From positions 55,876 through 119,875 of the forward strand of contig NZ_JAUAMC010000011.1 of assembly GCF_031010195.1 (NCBI RefSeq): a stretch of DNA of 64,000 nt. Direction: 5' to 3'. Positions 46,069-56,318 of the stretch are shown here, piece after piece (position 1 is the stretch's first letter; each line of letters starts with the position of its first letter). This DNA is from Halomonas sp. SpR8 (GTDB taxonomy: Bacteria; Pseudomonadota; Gammaproteobacteria; Pseudomonadales; Halomonadaceae). The notes below the pieces were generated by a model. It saw only the letters and a list, made by a program, of their open reading frames with translations, did no database searches and was not told where the DNA came from. The translations under genes and the position numbers were made by a program.

Positions 46069-47985
46069 TTACTCTCCTGCCGCCATCGCTTCCAGCTCCA
46101 TCCAGCGCTCCATGGCGATTTCTAATGCCTTTTGCACCTTTTCGAGCGCTTGCAGCTTAGCCGTCACGGCGTCAGCGTCCTGCTGATAAAACGCAGGGTC
46201 ACCAATTTCACTCTCTAACGCCGCTATTTCCCCTTCAAGACGCTCGATTTCGGCGGGCAGTGCATCTAACTCACGCTGTACATTGTAAGAGAGTTTGACG
46301 CTCTTTTTCGCTGGCGCAGTGGATGCTTCAGCGACCTTTTTGGGCGCTTCTAAAGTAGGTTCGGTACGCTGGCGCGCCGCGCCTTCCCAAGGCGCTGGCG
46401 GCAACTTGCCCCCTTGGCGAATCCAGTCGGTATAGCCACCCACGTATTCACGCACAACGCCATCGCCTTCAAAGGCGAGCATGCTGGTGACCACGTTATC
46501 CATAAATGTTCGGTCGTGTGAGACCAGTAGCAGCGTGCCATCGAAATCGAGCAGCAGCTCTTCGAGCAGCTCCAGGGTTTCCATATCGAGATCGTTGGTC
46601 GGCTCATCGAGCACCAACACGTTAGCTGGCTGGGTGAACAGCTTGGCTAACAACAGACGGTTGGACTCGCCCCCGGAGAGCGCTTTAACCGGCTGGCGCA
46701 CCCGCTCGGGGGTAAACAGGAAGTCCTGCAGGTAGCTCATCACATGGCGATCTTTTCCACCCACACTGACGCGATCGCTACCTTGAGCAACGTTGTCGTA
46801 GACGGTTTTTTCCAGCTCCAGCCCGGCGCGCAGTTGATCGAAATAGGCCACTTTTAAGTTGGTGCCCATCTGCACCTTGCCTTCACTGGGTTCCAATTCG
46901 CCCAGCAGGATTTTCAGCAACGTTGTCTTGCCCGCGCCGTTGCGCCCCAGGAAACCAATACGGTCGCCGCGCAGCACCTCAAGGTTAATATCGCGTAGTA
47001 TTACCTCATCGCCAAACCGCTGGGTGACGCCCTGCAGTTCTACAACGCGCTTGCCGGTGCGCTCGCCGCGATCCACCGTCAAGTTGGCATTACCCTGGCG
47101 CTCACGGCGCTGGCTGCGTTCGTTACGCATTGCCTCAAGCGCTCGAACGCGGCCTTCATTGCGGGTACGCCGGGCTTTAACGCCCTGGCGAATCCAGGCT
47201 TCTTCCTGGGCGAGCTTTTTATCAAACTCGGCGTTCTCCCGCGCTTCCACTTCCAGCTCGTGCTGCTTGCGAGCCTGATACTCCTCGTACTTGCCGGGGT
47301 AACGACCTAACTGGCCACGATCCAGCTCGAGAATATTGGTCGCCAGCTTGGAGAGAAACGCCCTGTCGTGGGTAATCAGCAGTACCGCACCGTTGAAGGC
47401 CAGTAGCTGCTCTTCCAACCAGGCAATGGTGTCTAAATCCAAGTGGTTGGTGGGCTCATCGAGCAGCAGCAGATCGGGCTCGGCAACCAGCGCCCGCGCC
47501 AGCGCTACCCGACGGCGCCAACCGCCGGAGAGCGAGCTCATCTCAGCCGCAGGGGGCAGGCCCAAGCGGGTCAGTACGGTGTCGATACGCTGGTGGTATG
47601 ACCAGCCATCAATGGCTTCCAGGCGCGTTTGCAGGGTCGCCATACGATCCATATCGGGGTCGGGATCATTGATAAGATGATCGTATTCGGAAAGTAGCCC
47701 CCCCGCTTCCGGCAGGCCCTGGGCCACCATATCGAAAATAGTCAGGCCGGATGACTCAGGTAACTCCTGGGACAACACGCCTATTTTAAGGCCAGGCGCG
47801 CGCCAGATTGAGCCATCATCGGGCAGGATATCCCCCGCCACCAGTTTCAGCAGGGTGGACTTGCCGGTGCCGTTGCGCCCGACCAGCGCCAGCCGCTCGC
47901 CTTTTTCAACTGTCAGGTCGGCGCGATTGAGTAGTACATGGGTGCCGTAGGCGAGTTGCAGCTGTTCGAGTCGTAACAGGGTCAC
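46069..47985 (-). CDS. uup: ABC-F ATPase Uup
   Basis: 638 residues with two ATPase domains (Walker A GRNGTGKSTLL near 36 and GRNGAGKTTLL near 345, signatures LSGGWRRRVA and LSGGESNRLL), a charged linker (residues 240-310) and a C-terminal coiled coil (about 550-635). No membrane segments are present. ABC-F proteins act on ribosomes or, for Uup, affect transposon excision and replication intermediates. Monocistronic. Confidence 0.94.
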   Translation of the reverse strand: MTLLRLEQLQLAYGTHVLLNRADLTVEKGERLALVGRNGTGKSTLLKLVAGDILPDDGSIWRAPGLKIGVLSQELPESSGLTIFDMVAQGLPEAGGLLSEYDHLINDPDPDMDRMATLQTRLEAIDGWSYHQRIDTVLTRLGLPPAAEMSSLSGGWRRRVALARALVAEPDLLLLDEPTNHLDLDTIAWLEEQLLAFNGAVLLITHDRAFLSKLATNILELDRGQLGRYPGKYEEYQARKQHELEVEARENAEFDKKLAQEEAWIRQGVKARRTRNEGRVRALEAMRNERSQRRERQGNANLTVDRGERTGKRVVELQGVTQRFGDEVILRDINLEVLRGDRIGFLGRNGAGKTTLLKILLGELEPSEGKVQMGTNLKVAYFDQLRAGLELEKTVYDNVAQGSDRVSVGGKDRHVMSYLQDFLFTPERVRQPVKALSGGESNRLLLAKLFTQPANVLVLDEPTNDLDMETLELLEELLLDFDGTLLLVSHDRTFMDNVVTSMLAFEGDGVVREYVGGYTDWIRQGGKLPPAPWEGAARQRTEPTLEAPKKVAEASTAPAKKSVKLSYNVQRELDALPAEIERLEGEIAALESEIGDPAFYQQDADAVTAKLQALEKVQKALEIAMERWMELEAMAAGE

Positions 47986-48137
47986 GCGGTGTCCTCCTTA
48001 ATCGTGAGGCGCACAGTGTAACGCATGAGCGCGCCGTGAGGGGGAACCTTATAGAGAGGAAACCACCAGCGTGGTAACGTTTTGCCAACAAGTACCGTAA
48101 CACTAGCAATAGTCACTACTTTAAAGGCGGGCTGACA

Positions 48138-49151
48138 ATGACGGTGACCGTCTCGATGCATTTTGTAAATGAGCTATTTAAAGGCTTACCAGACAGCGAG
48201 ACACCGCCCACCCGCTATTTGGAACGGGCGGGTATTTCACCGTTTTTACTTTCGGCTCCCCATGGTCGCGTCACCGTTGAGCAGTTTGCCGAACTCTATC
48301 GCGGCTTGGTTAACGAACTGGATGACGAAACGCCCGGCTTTTTCTCGCGCCCTCTGCGGGGTGGCACCCTAAAACTGCTGTGCTTAAGCATGCTGGATGC
48401 ACCCAACCTACAGGTGGCGCTGCATCGCTATACGCAGTTTTTTCGTATTCTGCTCGATGATTTTGGCTACGCGTTTACTCTTGAAGGTGACTTGGCCCGC
48501 ATGGCATTGGTGGAGCATACGCCTTTGGTGGGCAGCCGCATTTTAATTCATGAGCTAATGCTCAAGCTGTTTCACGGCATCGCATCGTGGATGATTGCGC
48601 GTAAAATACCGCCCATTTTGATGGAGTGCGCTTACGCCCAGCCGCCTCACAGCGCTGACTATCTCTACTTTTACCCCGGCACGGTGCGCTTTGATCAACC
48701 ACAAACCGCCATCTATATTGATCGCGGACTGCTTGATCATCCTATCCGACAGACCAAGAAACACCTGGGCGCTTTTCTCAAGCGTGCCCCGGCGGACTGG
48801 TTCTATGTGTCGTTTGCTGACCGCCTGCTCACTCACCGGGTGCGGGAACACCTTTCACGCCATTTGTTGACGGCAGGCACGGTGCATAGCGCCGCCGATG
48901 CGCTACATATGTCTGCACGCACGCTAGCGCGGCATTTAAAAATGGAGGGCACACACTTTCAAGCGGTCAAGGATGAGTACCGCCGCGATGTCGCGATTCA
49001 GGCACTCACCTGCAGTGAGAAGCCCCTTGTCAACATTGCAGAAGCGTTGAGCTTCGAGGATCTAGCCTGCTTTAGCCGAGCGTTCAAAACCTGGACAGGC
49101 AACTCGCCCGCCGCGTATCGAAAAGCACGCACGGCGGGCAGAGTTAATTGA
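48138..49151 (+). CDS. AraC-family regulator of the acyl-CoA cluster
   Basis: 337 residues. The N-terminal 190 residues resemble the Arabinose_bd-type ligand domain found in OruR/ArgR-like AraC proteins; the C-terminal 90 residues hold the paired helix-turn-helix (SAADALHMSARTLARHLKMEG, VNIAEALSFEDLACFSRAFKTWTG). It is convergent with a catabolic acyl-CoA operon, the stops five bases apart, so regulation of that operon is a fair guess. Confidence 0.85.
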   Translation: MTVTVSMHFVNELFKGLPDSETPPTRYLERAGISPFLLSAPHGRVTVEQFAELYRGLVNELDDETPGFFSRPLRGGTLKLLCLSMLDAPNLQVALHRYTQFFRILLDDFGYAFTLEGDLARMALVEHTPLVGSRILIHELMLKLFHGIASWMIARKIPPILMECAYAQPPHSADYLYFYPGTVRFDQPQTAIYIDRGLLDHPIRQTKKHLGAFLKRAPADWFYVSFADRLLTHRVREHLSRHLLTAGTVHSAADALHMSARTLARHLKMEGTHFQAVKDEYRRDVAIQALTCSEKPLVNIAEALSFEDLACFSRAFKTWTGNSPAAYRKARTAGRVN

Positions 49152-49156
49152 TGCCG

Positions 49157-50809
49157 CTAGATTTCGGTACGAATACGTTTTTTATCCAGCTTGCCCACGC
49201 TGGTTTTGGGTATTTCATCGACGAAACGGATCATACTGGGAATCGCCCAGCGGTTGAGTTTGCCCTGAGCGACAAACTGCTCTAGAAACGCCTGCACGGT
49301 TTCCGTCGTCGGGGGGGTATTTAGATCAACGGGAACCGCTAACGCCGCGGGGCGCTCTCCCCATTTATCGTCCGCGACCCCAATTACCGCCACTTCGGCA
49401 ATCCCTGGACACTGGCTTATATAACTCTCCAGCTCTAACGACGAGAGCCACTCTCCACCGGTTTTAATCACGTCTTTTATGCGGTCGCTAATGGTCAGAA
49501 AGCCCCGCTCATCGAGTGAGCCTACATCTCCGGTATGCAGCCAGCCGTCGCGCCATAGCTCCGCGCTGCGTTTCTCCTCTTTGTAGTAAGCCTGGGTCAG
49601 CCAGGGCGCTTGAACTCGCACTTCGCCAACACTTTTACCATCATTGGGCAGAGGCTCGCCGTCCGCATCGACCACCTGCAACTTGACCATCGGAATTGGC
49701 AGACCTGCTTTACAACGCCAGGGTAGCTGGGTTTCAAAATCAGCCTCGGCGATATCATGCGGCAGAATATCGGCGGTGAGTAGCGGGCAGGTTTCCGACA
49801 TGCCGTAAGCGCTGCGGGTATCGATCCCCAACGCCCATGCCTTGCTTGCCAACGCTTGGGTTAACGCACTACCGCCTACCAACACTTTCCAACCGGCGAG
49901 GTCGACCTGCTTTGAGGCAATCGCTTCAGCGCTAACCACCATGTTGAGCAACGTTGGCACGCAGTGGGAGAAATCAACTTTCTCATTAACCAATAGCTTG
50001 ACCAGCATTTCCGGCTCGTAGCGGCCTGGGTAAACCTGGGTAGCCCCCATCAGCGTGGCGGTATACGGCACCCCCCAAGCGTGAACGTGAAACATAGGGG
50101 TAATCGGCATATACACCTTGTCGCGGTTGAGCAGCTCAAAGCCGGGGGCTTGGAAAGCGCTCGCCTCGCCAAGGGTATGCAGCACCAACTGGCGATGGGT
50201 GAAGAAAACCCCTTTGGGATTACCCGTCGTGCCCGTGGTATAGAACAGCGTAGCAACGGCGTTTTCATCAAAAGTAGGGAAATCATAGTGTGTAGGCTGC
50301 TGGCTTAACAGCGCTTCAAATTCGCCTACCAACGACAGCGTCGTATCGCTGACCTGTTGGCTTTCCTGGCACAGCAGATAGCCACGCACCTGGGGGAGCT
50401 TATCGGCCAGCGGCTCAAGCAGCGGCACAAACTCTTCGTGCACGATCACAAAAGCGTCTTCGGCGTGCTCCATCGTATAAAGAATTTGTTCCGGGGCTAG
50501 GCGAATGTTCACCGTGTGCATTACCGCACCAATCATCGGAATGGCAAAGAAGCACTCCAGGTAACGGTGGCTATCCCAATCTAGCACTGCCACTACGTCG
50601 CCTGCTTGTACGCCCAGGGACGTCAACGTATGGGCCAGTTGATGCACCCGCTCACGAAAGCGCTCATAGTTGTGGCGACTTTGATCCCGGTAAACAATTT
50701 GGTTGTTGCCTGCCATGCGTACGCCTGCTTCCAGCAAATCACCAATCATCAGGGCAGGGTTTGTCGCCGAGGCCGCAGCGGGTAGGATTTTGGGGCTAAC
50801 TGAAGACAT
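49157..50809 (-). CDS. Medium/long-chain acyl-CoA ligase
   Basis: About 550 residues, an AMP-forming ligase: FYTTGTTGNPKGVFFTHRQ (P-loop), YGMSETCPL, GWLHTGDVGSLDERGFLTISDRIKDVIKTGGEW (quoted in part) and the catalytic lysine region PKTSVGKLDKKRI. It activates a carboxylic acid to its CoA thioester. The ATG at 50809 has AAGGAG. Last gene of the operon. Confidence 0.92.
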   Translation of the reverse strand: MSSVSPKILPAAASATNPALMIGDLLEAGVRMAGNNQIVYRDQSRHNYERFRERVHQLAHTLTSLGVQAGDVVAVLDWDSHRYLECFFAIPMIGAVMHTVNIRLAPEQILYTMEHAEDAFVIVHEEFVPLLEPLADKLPQVRGYLLCQESQQVSDTTLSLVGEFEALLSQQPTHYDFPTFDENAVATLFYTTGTTGNPKGVFFTHRQLVLHTLGEASAFQAPGFELLNRDKVYMPITPMFHVHAWGVPYTATLMGATQVYPGRYEPEMLVKLLVNEKVDFSHCVPTLLNMVVSAEAIASKQVDLAGWKVLVGGSALTQALASKAWALGIDTRSAYGMSETCPLLTADILPHDIAEADFETQLPWRCKAGLPIPMVKLQVVDADGEPLPNDGKSVGEVRVQAPWLTQAYYKEEKRSAELWRDGWLHTGDVGSLDERGFLTISDRIKDVIKTGGEWLSSLELESYISQCPGIAEVAVIGVADDKWGERPAALAVPVDLNTPPTTETVQAFLEQFVAQGKLNRWAIPSMIRFVDEIPKTSVGKLDKKRIRTEI

Positions 50810-50864
50810 AAAAACTCCTTTAACGTCGTTTTTGCAGCACTGTTCTTGTAGCACTCAACGCGAT

Positions 50865-52052
50865 TTAGCCGCGCTCGATAAGCAGGGCGATACCTTGTCC
50901 GCCACCAATACACAGCGTAATCAGGCCATAGCGACCGTTAATTCGCTCCAATTCGTGAAGGGCTTTAATTATCAAAATAGCCCCCGTGGCTCCCACTGGA
51001 TGCCCCAGAGCAACCGCACCGCCGTTGGGGTTCAACTTCTCAAATGGAAATCCCAGCGTTTCGGCCACCGCCATCGCTTGGGCAGCAAAGGCCTCATTGG
51101 ACTCAATCACATCAATATCGTTGATACTAAGCCCTGCCTGTTGCAGGCAGCGCTTCACCGCAGGGATTGGCCCAAGGCCCATCAGTGCGGGCTCAACGCC
51201 TGCGGTGGTGGCAACGCGTAGATGCGCCCTGGGGGTTAGGCCGCGCTGGGCGGCTTCATCGCTATGGGCCAGCACTATGGTTGCCGCGCCGTCGTTAATG
51301 CCTGAGGCATTGCCTGCGGTCACCACGCCGTCTTTCTGAAAGGCAGGCTTAAGCCGTACTAAATCGCTAAGCTCAACGCCTTCGCGCACGTGTTCATCGC
51401 GGGAGAAAAGCTCTGTTTGCTTACCGCGGCTGACCTCCACCGTTACGATTTGATCGTCAAAGCGACCCTCCTTGATAGCACGCGCCGCCTTTTGATGGCT
51501 CTCCAGGGCAAATTGATCCAGTTGCTCTCGGCTTAAGTCGTACTGTTTAGCGATGTTTTCGGCAGTGCAGCCCATATGGCCGCTACCAAAAGGATCGCTG
51601 AGCACTCCCAGCGTTAGATCTTGGATGTTGACGTCGCCCAAGCGCACACCGTTGCGCGCTTGGGGCGGCAGCAGATAAGCCCCCCGCGACATCGACTCCG
51701 CGCCTCCTGCCAGCGCCAAGCGGCTATCGCCCATGGCGATCTGCTGGGCGGCGGACACGACTGCCTGCGCCCCTGAACCACACAGCCGATTAACGTTGAA
51801 GGCCCCTGCTTCTTTCGGCACCCCCGCTTCAAGCGCGATATGCCGCGCCAGATAGGCATCCTGGGGGCCGGTAGTAATAATGTGACCATATACCGAGTGG
51901 TCGATATCACCGCCCTCAATGCCTGCCCGCCGCAACGCCTCTTTGGCGGTGATCGCGCCCAGCTCAAATGGCGCCATTGCTGAAAGCGAGCCACCAAAAC
52001 TACCAATAGCAGTACGGGCGCCGCCTAAAATTACGACATCATCTAATCGCAT
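50865..52052 (-). CDS. Acetyl-CoA acetyltransferase-type thiolase
   Basis: 395 residues. The nucleophile Cys is in NRLCGSGAQAVVSAAQQI (near residue 90), with [15 protein letters not shown] and the C-terminal CIGGGQGIA. It closely follows the acetoacetyl-CoA/3-ketothiolase branch (PhbA/BktB type). It probably completes chain shortening in the operon's pathway. Third of the catabolic row after the dehydrogenase. Confidence 0.9.
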   Translation of the reverse strand: MRLDDVVILGGARTAIGSFGGSLSAMAPFELGAITAKEALRRAGIEGGDIDHSVYGHIITTGPQDAYLARHIALEAGVPKEAGAFNVNRLCGSGAQAVVSAAQQIAMGDSRLALAGGAESMSRGAYLLPPQARNGVRLGDVNIQDLTLGVLSDPFGSGHMGCTAENIAKQYDLSREQLDQFALESHQKAARAIKEGRFDDQIVTVEVSRGKQTELFSRDEHVREGVELSDLVRLKPAFQKDGVVTAGNASGINDGAATIVLAHSDEAAQRGLTPRAHLRVATTAGVEPALMGLGPIPAVKRCLQQAGLSINDIDVIESNEAFAAQAMAVAETLGFPFEKLNPNGGAVALGHPVGATGAILIIKALHELERINGRYGLITLCIGGGQGIALLIERG

Positions 52053-52078
52053 ATTTATCTCCTGTGCTTGCCGCCTAG

Positions 52079-53221
52079 CTAGGCCTTTTTGCCCAACAAC
52101 GAACGCGCGACGACTTCTTTCATAATCTCCGAGCTACCGGCGTAAATGGTTTGCACCCGGGCATCGAGATAAAAGCGTGAAATGGGGTATTCGTGGGTGT
52201 AGCCGTAACCGCCAAATAACTGAAGGCAGCGATCCACCGCCTGGCACTGCAGCTCGCTTAGCTGCAGTTTTAAAATCGCTGCATTCGTGCTGCTCATGGT
52301 GTTCTGGCGATACTTTGCGATGCAGTGTTCAAAGTAGGCGCGGGCTACGTCCAACTGGGCTTTGATCTCGGCTAAGGTAAAGCGGGTATTTTGAAAATCC
52401 GCTACCCGCTGGCCAAATGCTTGGCGCTGCTGCACGTACTCCAGGGTCAGAGCCAGCGCGCCCTCTACGGCACCCAACGCCTGCGCTCCTACTCCCAGGC
52501 GTTCACGGGGCAGCTCCTGCATTAAGTAACGAAACCCAGCGCCCTCTTCAGCCAGCAGCGCATCATGGGGCAACTGCATCTGATCAAAGGCAAGCTCGGC
52601 GGTGTCACTGGCGTGCTGACCGATCTTTTTAATCGGCTTACCGCGAGAGAAGCCTGGCAAGTGGGTATCGACCAAAAACAGCGAGACCCCTTTGGCACCG
52701 GCGGAAGGATCGGTTTTAGCGCACACAATGATCAGATCCGCAAACTGGCCGTTAGTGATAAAAATCTTATTGCCGCTTAGCTCCCAACCATCGCCAGTGC
52801 GCTTTGCGTGGGTTTTTATTGACGCCAGATCACTCCCCGCATGGGGTTCAGTCATGGCAATAGCGCCAAGGCACTCGCCACGAGCCATGGCAGGCAGCCA
52901 CTGCTCCTGCTGAGCAGCGGTGCCCAGATTCTGCAGATAAGGCATTACGATATTGGCATGAATGTTATAGGCGCTGGCTAGGCCACCAAACCCTTGCCGG
53001 GAAAGCTCTTCCAGCGCCAACTGGGTGATGGCGATATCGGCCCCTGAACCGCCGTGCTGCTCATCCAGATCAATACCGAGCAGCCCCGCAGCACCCAGTG
53101 CTTGCCAAAGCGAGCGGGGTATTGCACCTGCCGCCTCCCACTCATCGTAGAAAGGGGCGACCTCTTGACTTAGGCAGCGCGTGATCATGGCGTGAAACAG
53201 CTCAGTGGTTTGCTCGTCCAT
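52079..53221 (-). CDS. Acyl-CoA dehydrogenase
   Basis: About 380 residues, flavoprotein. Signatures AMTEPHAGSDLASIKTHA, ITNGQFAD, the FAD-contact regions and the C-terminal QLFGGYGYTHEYPISRFYLDARV (shortened) with YAGSSEIMKEV. It introduces the alpha-beta double bond in acyl-CoAs. The ATG at 53221 is used because AAGGAG is better spaced than for the GTG at 53227. Confidence 0.93.
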   Translation of the reverse strand: MDEQTTELFHAMITRCLSQEVAPFYDEWEAAGAIPRSLWQALGAAGLLGIDLDEQHGGSGADIAITQLALEELSRQGFGGLASAYNIHANIVMPYLQNLGTAAQQEQWLPAMARGECLGAIAMTEPHAGSDLASIKTHAKRTGDGWELSGNKIFITNGQFADLIIVCAKTDPSAGAKGVSLFLVDTHLPGFSRGKPIKKIGQHASDTAELAFDQMQLPHDALLAEEGAGFRYLMQELPRERLGVGAQALGAVEGALALTLEYVQQRQAFGQRVADFQNTRFTLAEIKAQLDVARAYFEHCIAKYRQNTMSSTNAAILKLQLSELQCQAVDRCLQLFGGYGYTHEYPISRFYLDARVQTIYAGSSEIMKEVVARSLLGKKA

Positions 53222-53223
53222 GT

Positions 53224-54789
53224 TCACTCCTTGAGATCTTGGCGCAAATGACGCTTGAGGATCTTGCCTGCGGTACTTTTGGGCAGGGCATCGGCAAACA
53301 GGATGCGTTTAGGCACTTTATAGGGCGCCATCAGCGTTTTGGCGTGATGAATCAACTCCTCCTCGCTTGCCTCTTGGCCCTCTTTCAAGACCACTACCGC
53401 CGTAATAGCTTCGATCCACTTCTCATCCGGCTGGCCGATCACCGCCACTTCGGATACCGCCGAGTGCTTAAACAGTCCCTCCTCTACTTCACGGCTAGCG
53501 ACCAATATGCCGCCGGTGTTAATCACATCCTTGATACGATCAACGACGTATAAATAGCCAGCTTCGTCGAAGTAACCCACGTCACCCGAATGGAACCAGC
53601 CGCCTTGAAACGCCTCTTCCGTCATCGCCGCTTTATCCCAGTACCCTTTCATGAGCTGCGGTGAACGATGGACAATTTCACCATGCTCTCCTGGAGGTAC
53701 GTCATTCATCTCAAGGTCGACGATACGGGTTTCCACCGTCAGTATGGGCCGCCCGGCGGAAGCGGGCCGTTCGGCGTGCTCTTCAGGGCGCAGCACGGTT
53801 GCCAAGGGGGCAATTTCGCTCTGCCCATAGCAGTTATAGAGCCCTACGCCCGGTATCCGCTGCTGCAGCTCTTCAAGTACCGGCACCGGCATAATTGAGG
53901 CGCCGTAATAGGCTTTGTTGAGGGCGCTTAGGTCAAAGCGCTCAAATTCGACATGACGCAGCAGGCTGATCCAGACCGTAGGTGGGGCAAAAAAGGACGC
54001 TATCTGGTGCTCGGCTATGGCACTTAAGCACAGCTCGGGAAGTGGTGCTTCCAGCAAATAGACAGGGGCACCCAATAGTAAGCCAGGCATCAGAAAGACG
54101 TGCATTTGCGCTGAGTGGTAAAGCGGCAGCGCGGCCAGCATGGCCTCGCTGCCTTTGATATCCAGCTCGACCATACAGGCCATGTATTCGGCCATCAGTG
54201 CCTGATGGGTCATCATCGCGGCTTTCGGCGCGGCCGTAGTGCCCGAGGTATAGAGCAGTTGCGCAAGGCTTGCGTCATCGACCGTTACACTGGGCTCTTG
54301 ACTACTGGGCCCTTCGTTATATCGCCCAGAGGCTGCACAAGCCAATACATCAAAGCTTGCATTCCCCCCCTGATTCGCGTGCAGAGTGCCCATCATGACG
54401 AGATTCAAGCCTTCGGTGGCAGCACTCACTTTATCGGCGAGACTGATATCGCTGAGTAAACCCGCGGCCCCCGACTGATCAAGAATATAGCGCAATTCAT
54501 CGCTACTTAACGCGAAGTTGATCGGTACATGCACTAACCCCGCTTTCGTAGCCGCCAACCAGGCGATAACATAGGCGTCGGAGTTTTTGCCATACACCGC
54601 CAGCCGATCACCCGGCGTAAGCCCCGCTGCCAGCAAGCCGTTTGCCACGCGGTTAGCTGCTTGGTTGAGTGCTTGATAACGCCATTGACGCTCGCCAAAC
54701 ACCAGCGCCAACTGATGTGAATATTTTCGAGCGCTGCGGTTCAGAGCAGCCCCGATGGTGTTTTGCTGAATAACAGATGTTTCAGACAT
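53224..54789 (-). CDS. AMP-dependent acyl-CoA synthetase
   Basis: 521 residues with LLYTSGTTAAPKAAMMTHQ, YGQSEIAPL, FHSGDVGYFDEAGYLYVVDR and the catalytic PKSTAGKILKRHL. It is a second ligase in the same operon as 49157-50809, though the two are clearly different enzymes, so they probably handle different acids or steps. It starts 40 bases after the substrate-binding protein gene. Confidence 0.92.
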   Translation of the reverse strand: MSETSVIQQNTIGAALNRSARKYSHQLALVFGERQWRYQALNQAANRVANGLLAAGLTPGDRLAVYGKNSDAYVIAWLAATKAGLVHVPINFALSSDELRYILDQSGAAGLLSDISLADKVSAATEGLNLVMMGTLHANQGGNASFDVLACAASGRYNEGPSSQEPSVTVDDASLAQLLYTSGTTAAPKAAMMTHQALMAEYMACMVELDIKGSEAMLAALPLYHSAQMHVFLMPGLLLGAPVYLLEAPLPELCLSAIAEHQIASFFAPPTVWISLLRHVEFERFDLSALNKAYYGASIMPVPVLEELQQRIPGVGLYNCYGQSEIAPLATVLRPEEHAERPASAGRPILTVETRIVDLEMNDVPPGEHGEIVHRSPQLMKGYWDKAAMTEEAFQGGWFHSGDVGYFDEAGYLYVVDRIKDVINTGGILVASREVEEGLFKHSAVSEVAVIGQPDEKWIEAITAVVVLKEGQEASEEELIHHAKTLMAPYKVPKRILFADALPKSTAGKILKRHLRQDLKE

Positions 54790-54828
54790 GCCAAATCCTC
54801 TGAATTGTTGTCGTGAATTGGCAACGAT

Positions 54829-56070
54829 TTAGCTGTTTACGAGCGGGCAGTTGCTCTCTGAAAGCGGACGGAAGGCCTCTTCCGCAGGAATGGTGCGGAC
54901 AACATGAAAAAGATCATCCTCATCTTGCGACTCTTCAGGCGTTTTAACTTCCACTAAATACATATCGTGAACCATGCGGCCATCTTCACGAATATAGCCA
55001 CCGGTGGCGAAGATATCGTTGATGGGCGTATCGGCCATTTGCTGACGAACCGTCTTGGTATCATCGGTGCCGGTGGCTTTGATCGCTTCAAGGTAGTGGC
55101 GCGTGCTGGAGTAGAGGCCTGCGTGCACCATGGTGGGCATGCTGCCGGTTCGCTCACGGAAGCGCTCTGCCCAAGCGCGGGTTTCATCGTTTAAGTCGTA
55201 GTACCATGCTTTGGTGAACTGCAGGCCCTGGGCGTTCTCCAGCCCTATGCTGCGCACATCGGTACTAAACAGCACCATCCCAGCCAAAATCTGCCCCGCC
55301 TGGGTAATGCCGAACTCCCCCGCCGTCTGCACCGCGTTAATCGTATCGCCGCCAGCGTTATTCAGCGCAATCACATCAGCACCGGAGGCTTGGGCCTGGA
55401 GCATAAACGAGGAGAAATCACTGCTGGGGAAAGGATGGCGGGCGCTACCCACAATGGTGCCACCATTTTCCGTCACTACTCGTGTGACGTCGGCTTCCAG
55501 CGCATGGCCAAAGGAGTAGTCGGCACTCAGTAAGAACCAATTTTTATGCCCCTCATCAGTAATAGCTTTTGCGGTACCGTTGGACATCGCCCAGGTGTCG
55601 TAAACCCAGTGAATATGGTTGGGAGAGCAGTGTTCATTGGTAATAGACGACGATACAGCGCCATTGACCAGGCCAAGTTTATTCGCCTCTTCCAACAGAC
55701 CAACCGCCGCTAGAGTGACAGAAGATGCCACGAGCCCGGTAACCATGTCGACGTTACGCTCGTCGATCCACTCACGTACAACGCTTGAGCCCACATCAGG
55801 GCTGTTGCGGTCATCAGCGCTAAACACCACGATGCTGGCGCCATTAACACTACCGCCCATATCTTCAATCGCCATATTGATGGCGTCTTCACCCAACGGC
55901 CCGATAGGGTCGCGGTAAACACCGGACATATCGGCTAAATAGCCAATACGGATTTCATTATCGGAAATACCCTCAGCGGCGACAGTAGTAGGCGCATAAA
56001 TGGCCAGCAAGACAGCAGCGGCGAGGGTCGAAGAAGCACAGCGGTGAGATAAGTAATGGGGAAGTTGCAT
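54829..56070 (-). CDS. Orphan branched-chain-type ABC substrate-binding protein
   Basis: About 413 residues: signal peptide (residues 1-35, cleavage near VAA), then a type I periplasmic binding fold with IRIGYLADMSGVYRDPIGPLG and SADYSFGHALEADVTRVV. It belongs to the LivJ-like family that binds amino acids, amides or short carboxylates. No permease or ATPase gene is nearby, so it either shares a transporter elsewhere or senses the operon's substrate. First gene of the catabolic operon. Confidence 0.85.
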   Translation of the reverse strand: MQLPHYLSHRCASSTLAAAVLLAIYAPTTVAAEGISDNEIRIGYLADMSGVYRDPIGPLGEDAINMAIEDMGGSVNGASIVVFSADDRNSPDVGSSVVREWIDERNVDMVTGLVASSVTLAAVGLLEEANKLGLVNGAVSSSITNEHCSPNHIHWVYDTWAMSNGTAKAITDEGHKNWFLLSADYSFGHALEADVTRVVTENGGTIVGSARHPFPSSDFSSFMLQAQASGADVIALNNAGGDTINAVQTAGEFGITQAGQILAGMVLFSTDVRSIGLENAQGLQFTKAWYYDLNDETRAWAERFRERTGSMPTMVHAGLYSSTRHYLEAIKATGTDDTKTVRQQMADTPINDIFATGGYIREDGRMVHDMYLVEVKTPEESQDEDDLFHVVRTIPAEEAFRPLSESNCPLVNS

Positions 56071-56318
56071 TTTTATGTGGCTCTCTTTTGTTGTTATTAA
56101 CGGCTGCCAATAGCTCAACCAGATGAATTAAGCGCTAGTATCAAGCGCTAGGCTTGACCTCATCTTAGGCGTTACTAAGCCTTTGCTGTTTACCTATCGA
56201 GCCAGATTTTTTGCAATTCGTGCCATTCGCTAGCGCTGATCACTACTAATACTCCATTAGTCGATGCCCGCGCATACCGTTACAATGGTGTTTTTTATAA
56301 TCCGATGGAGAGTGACGT

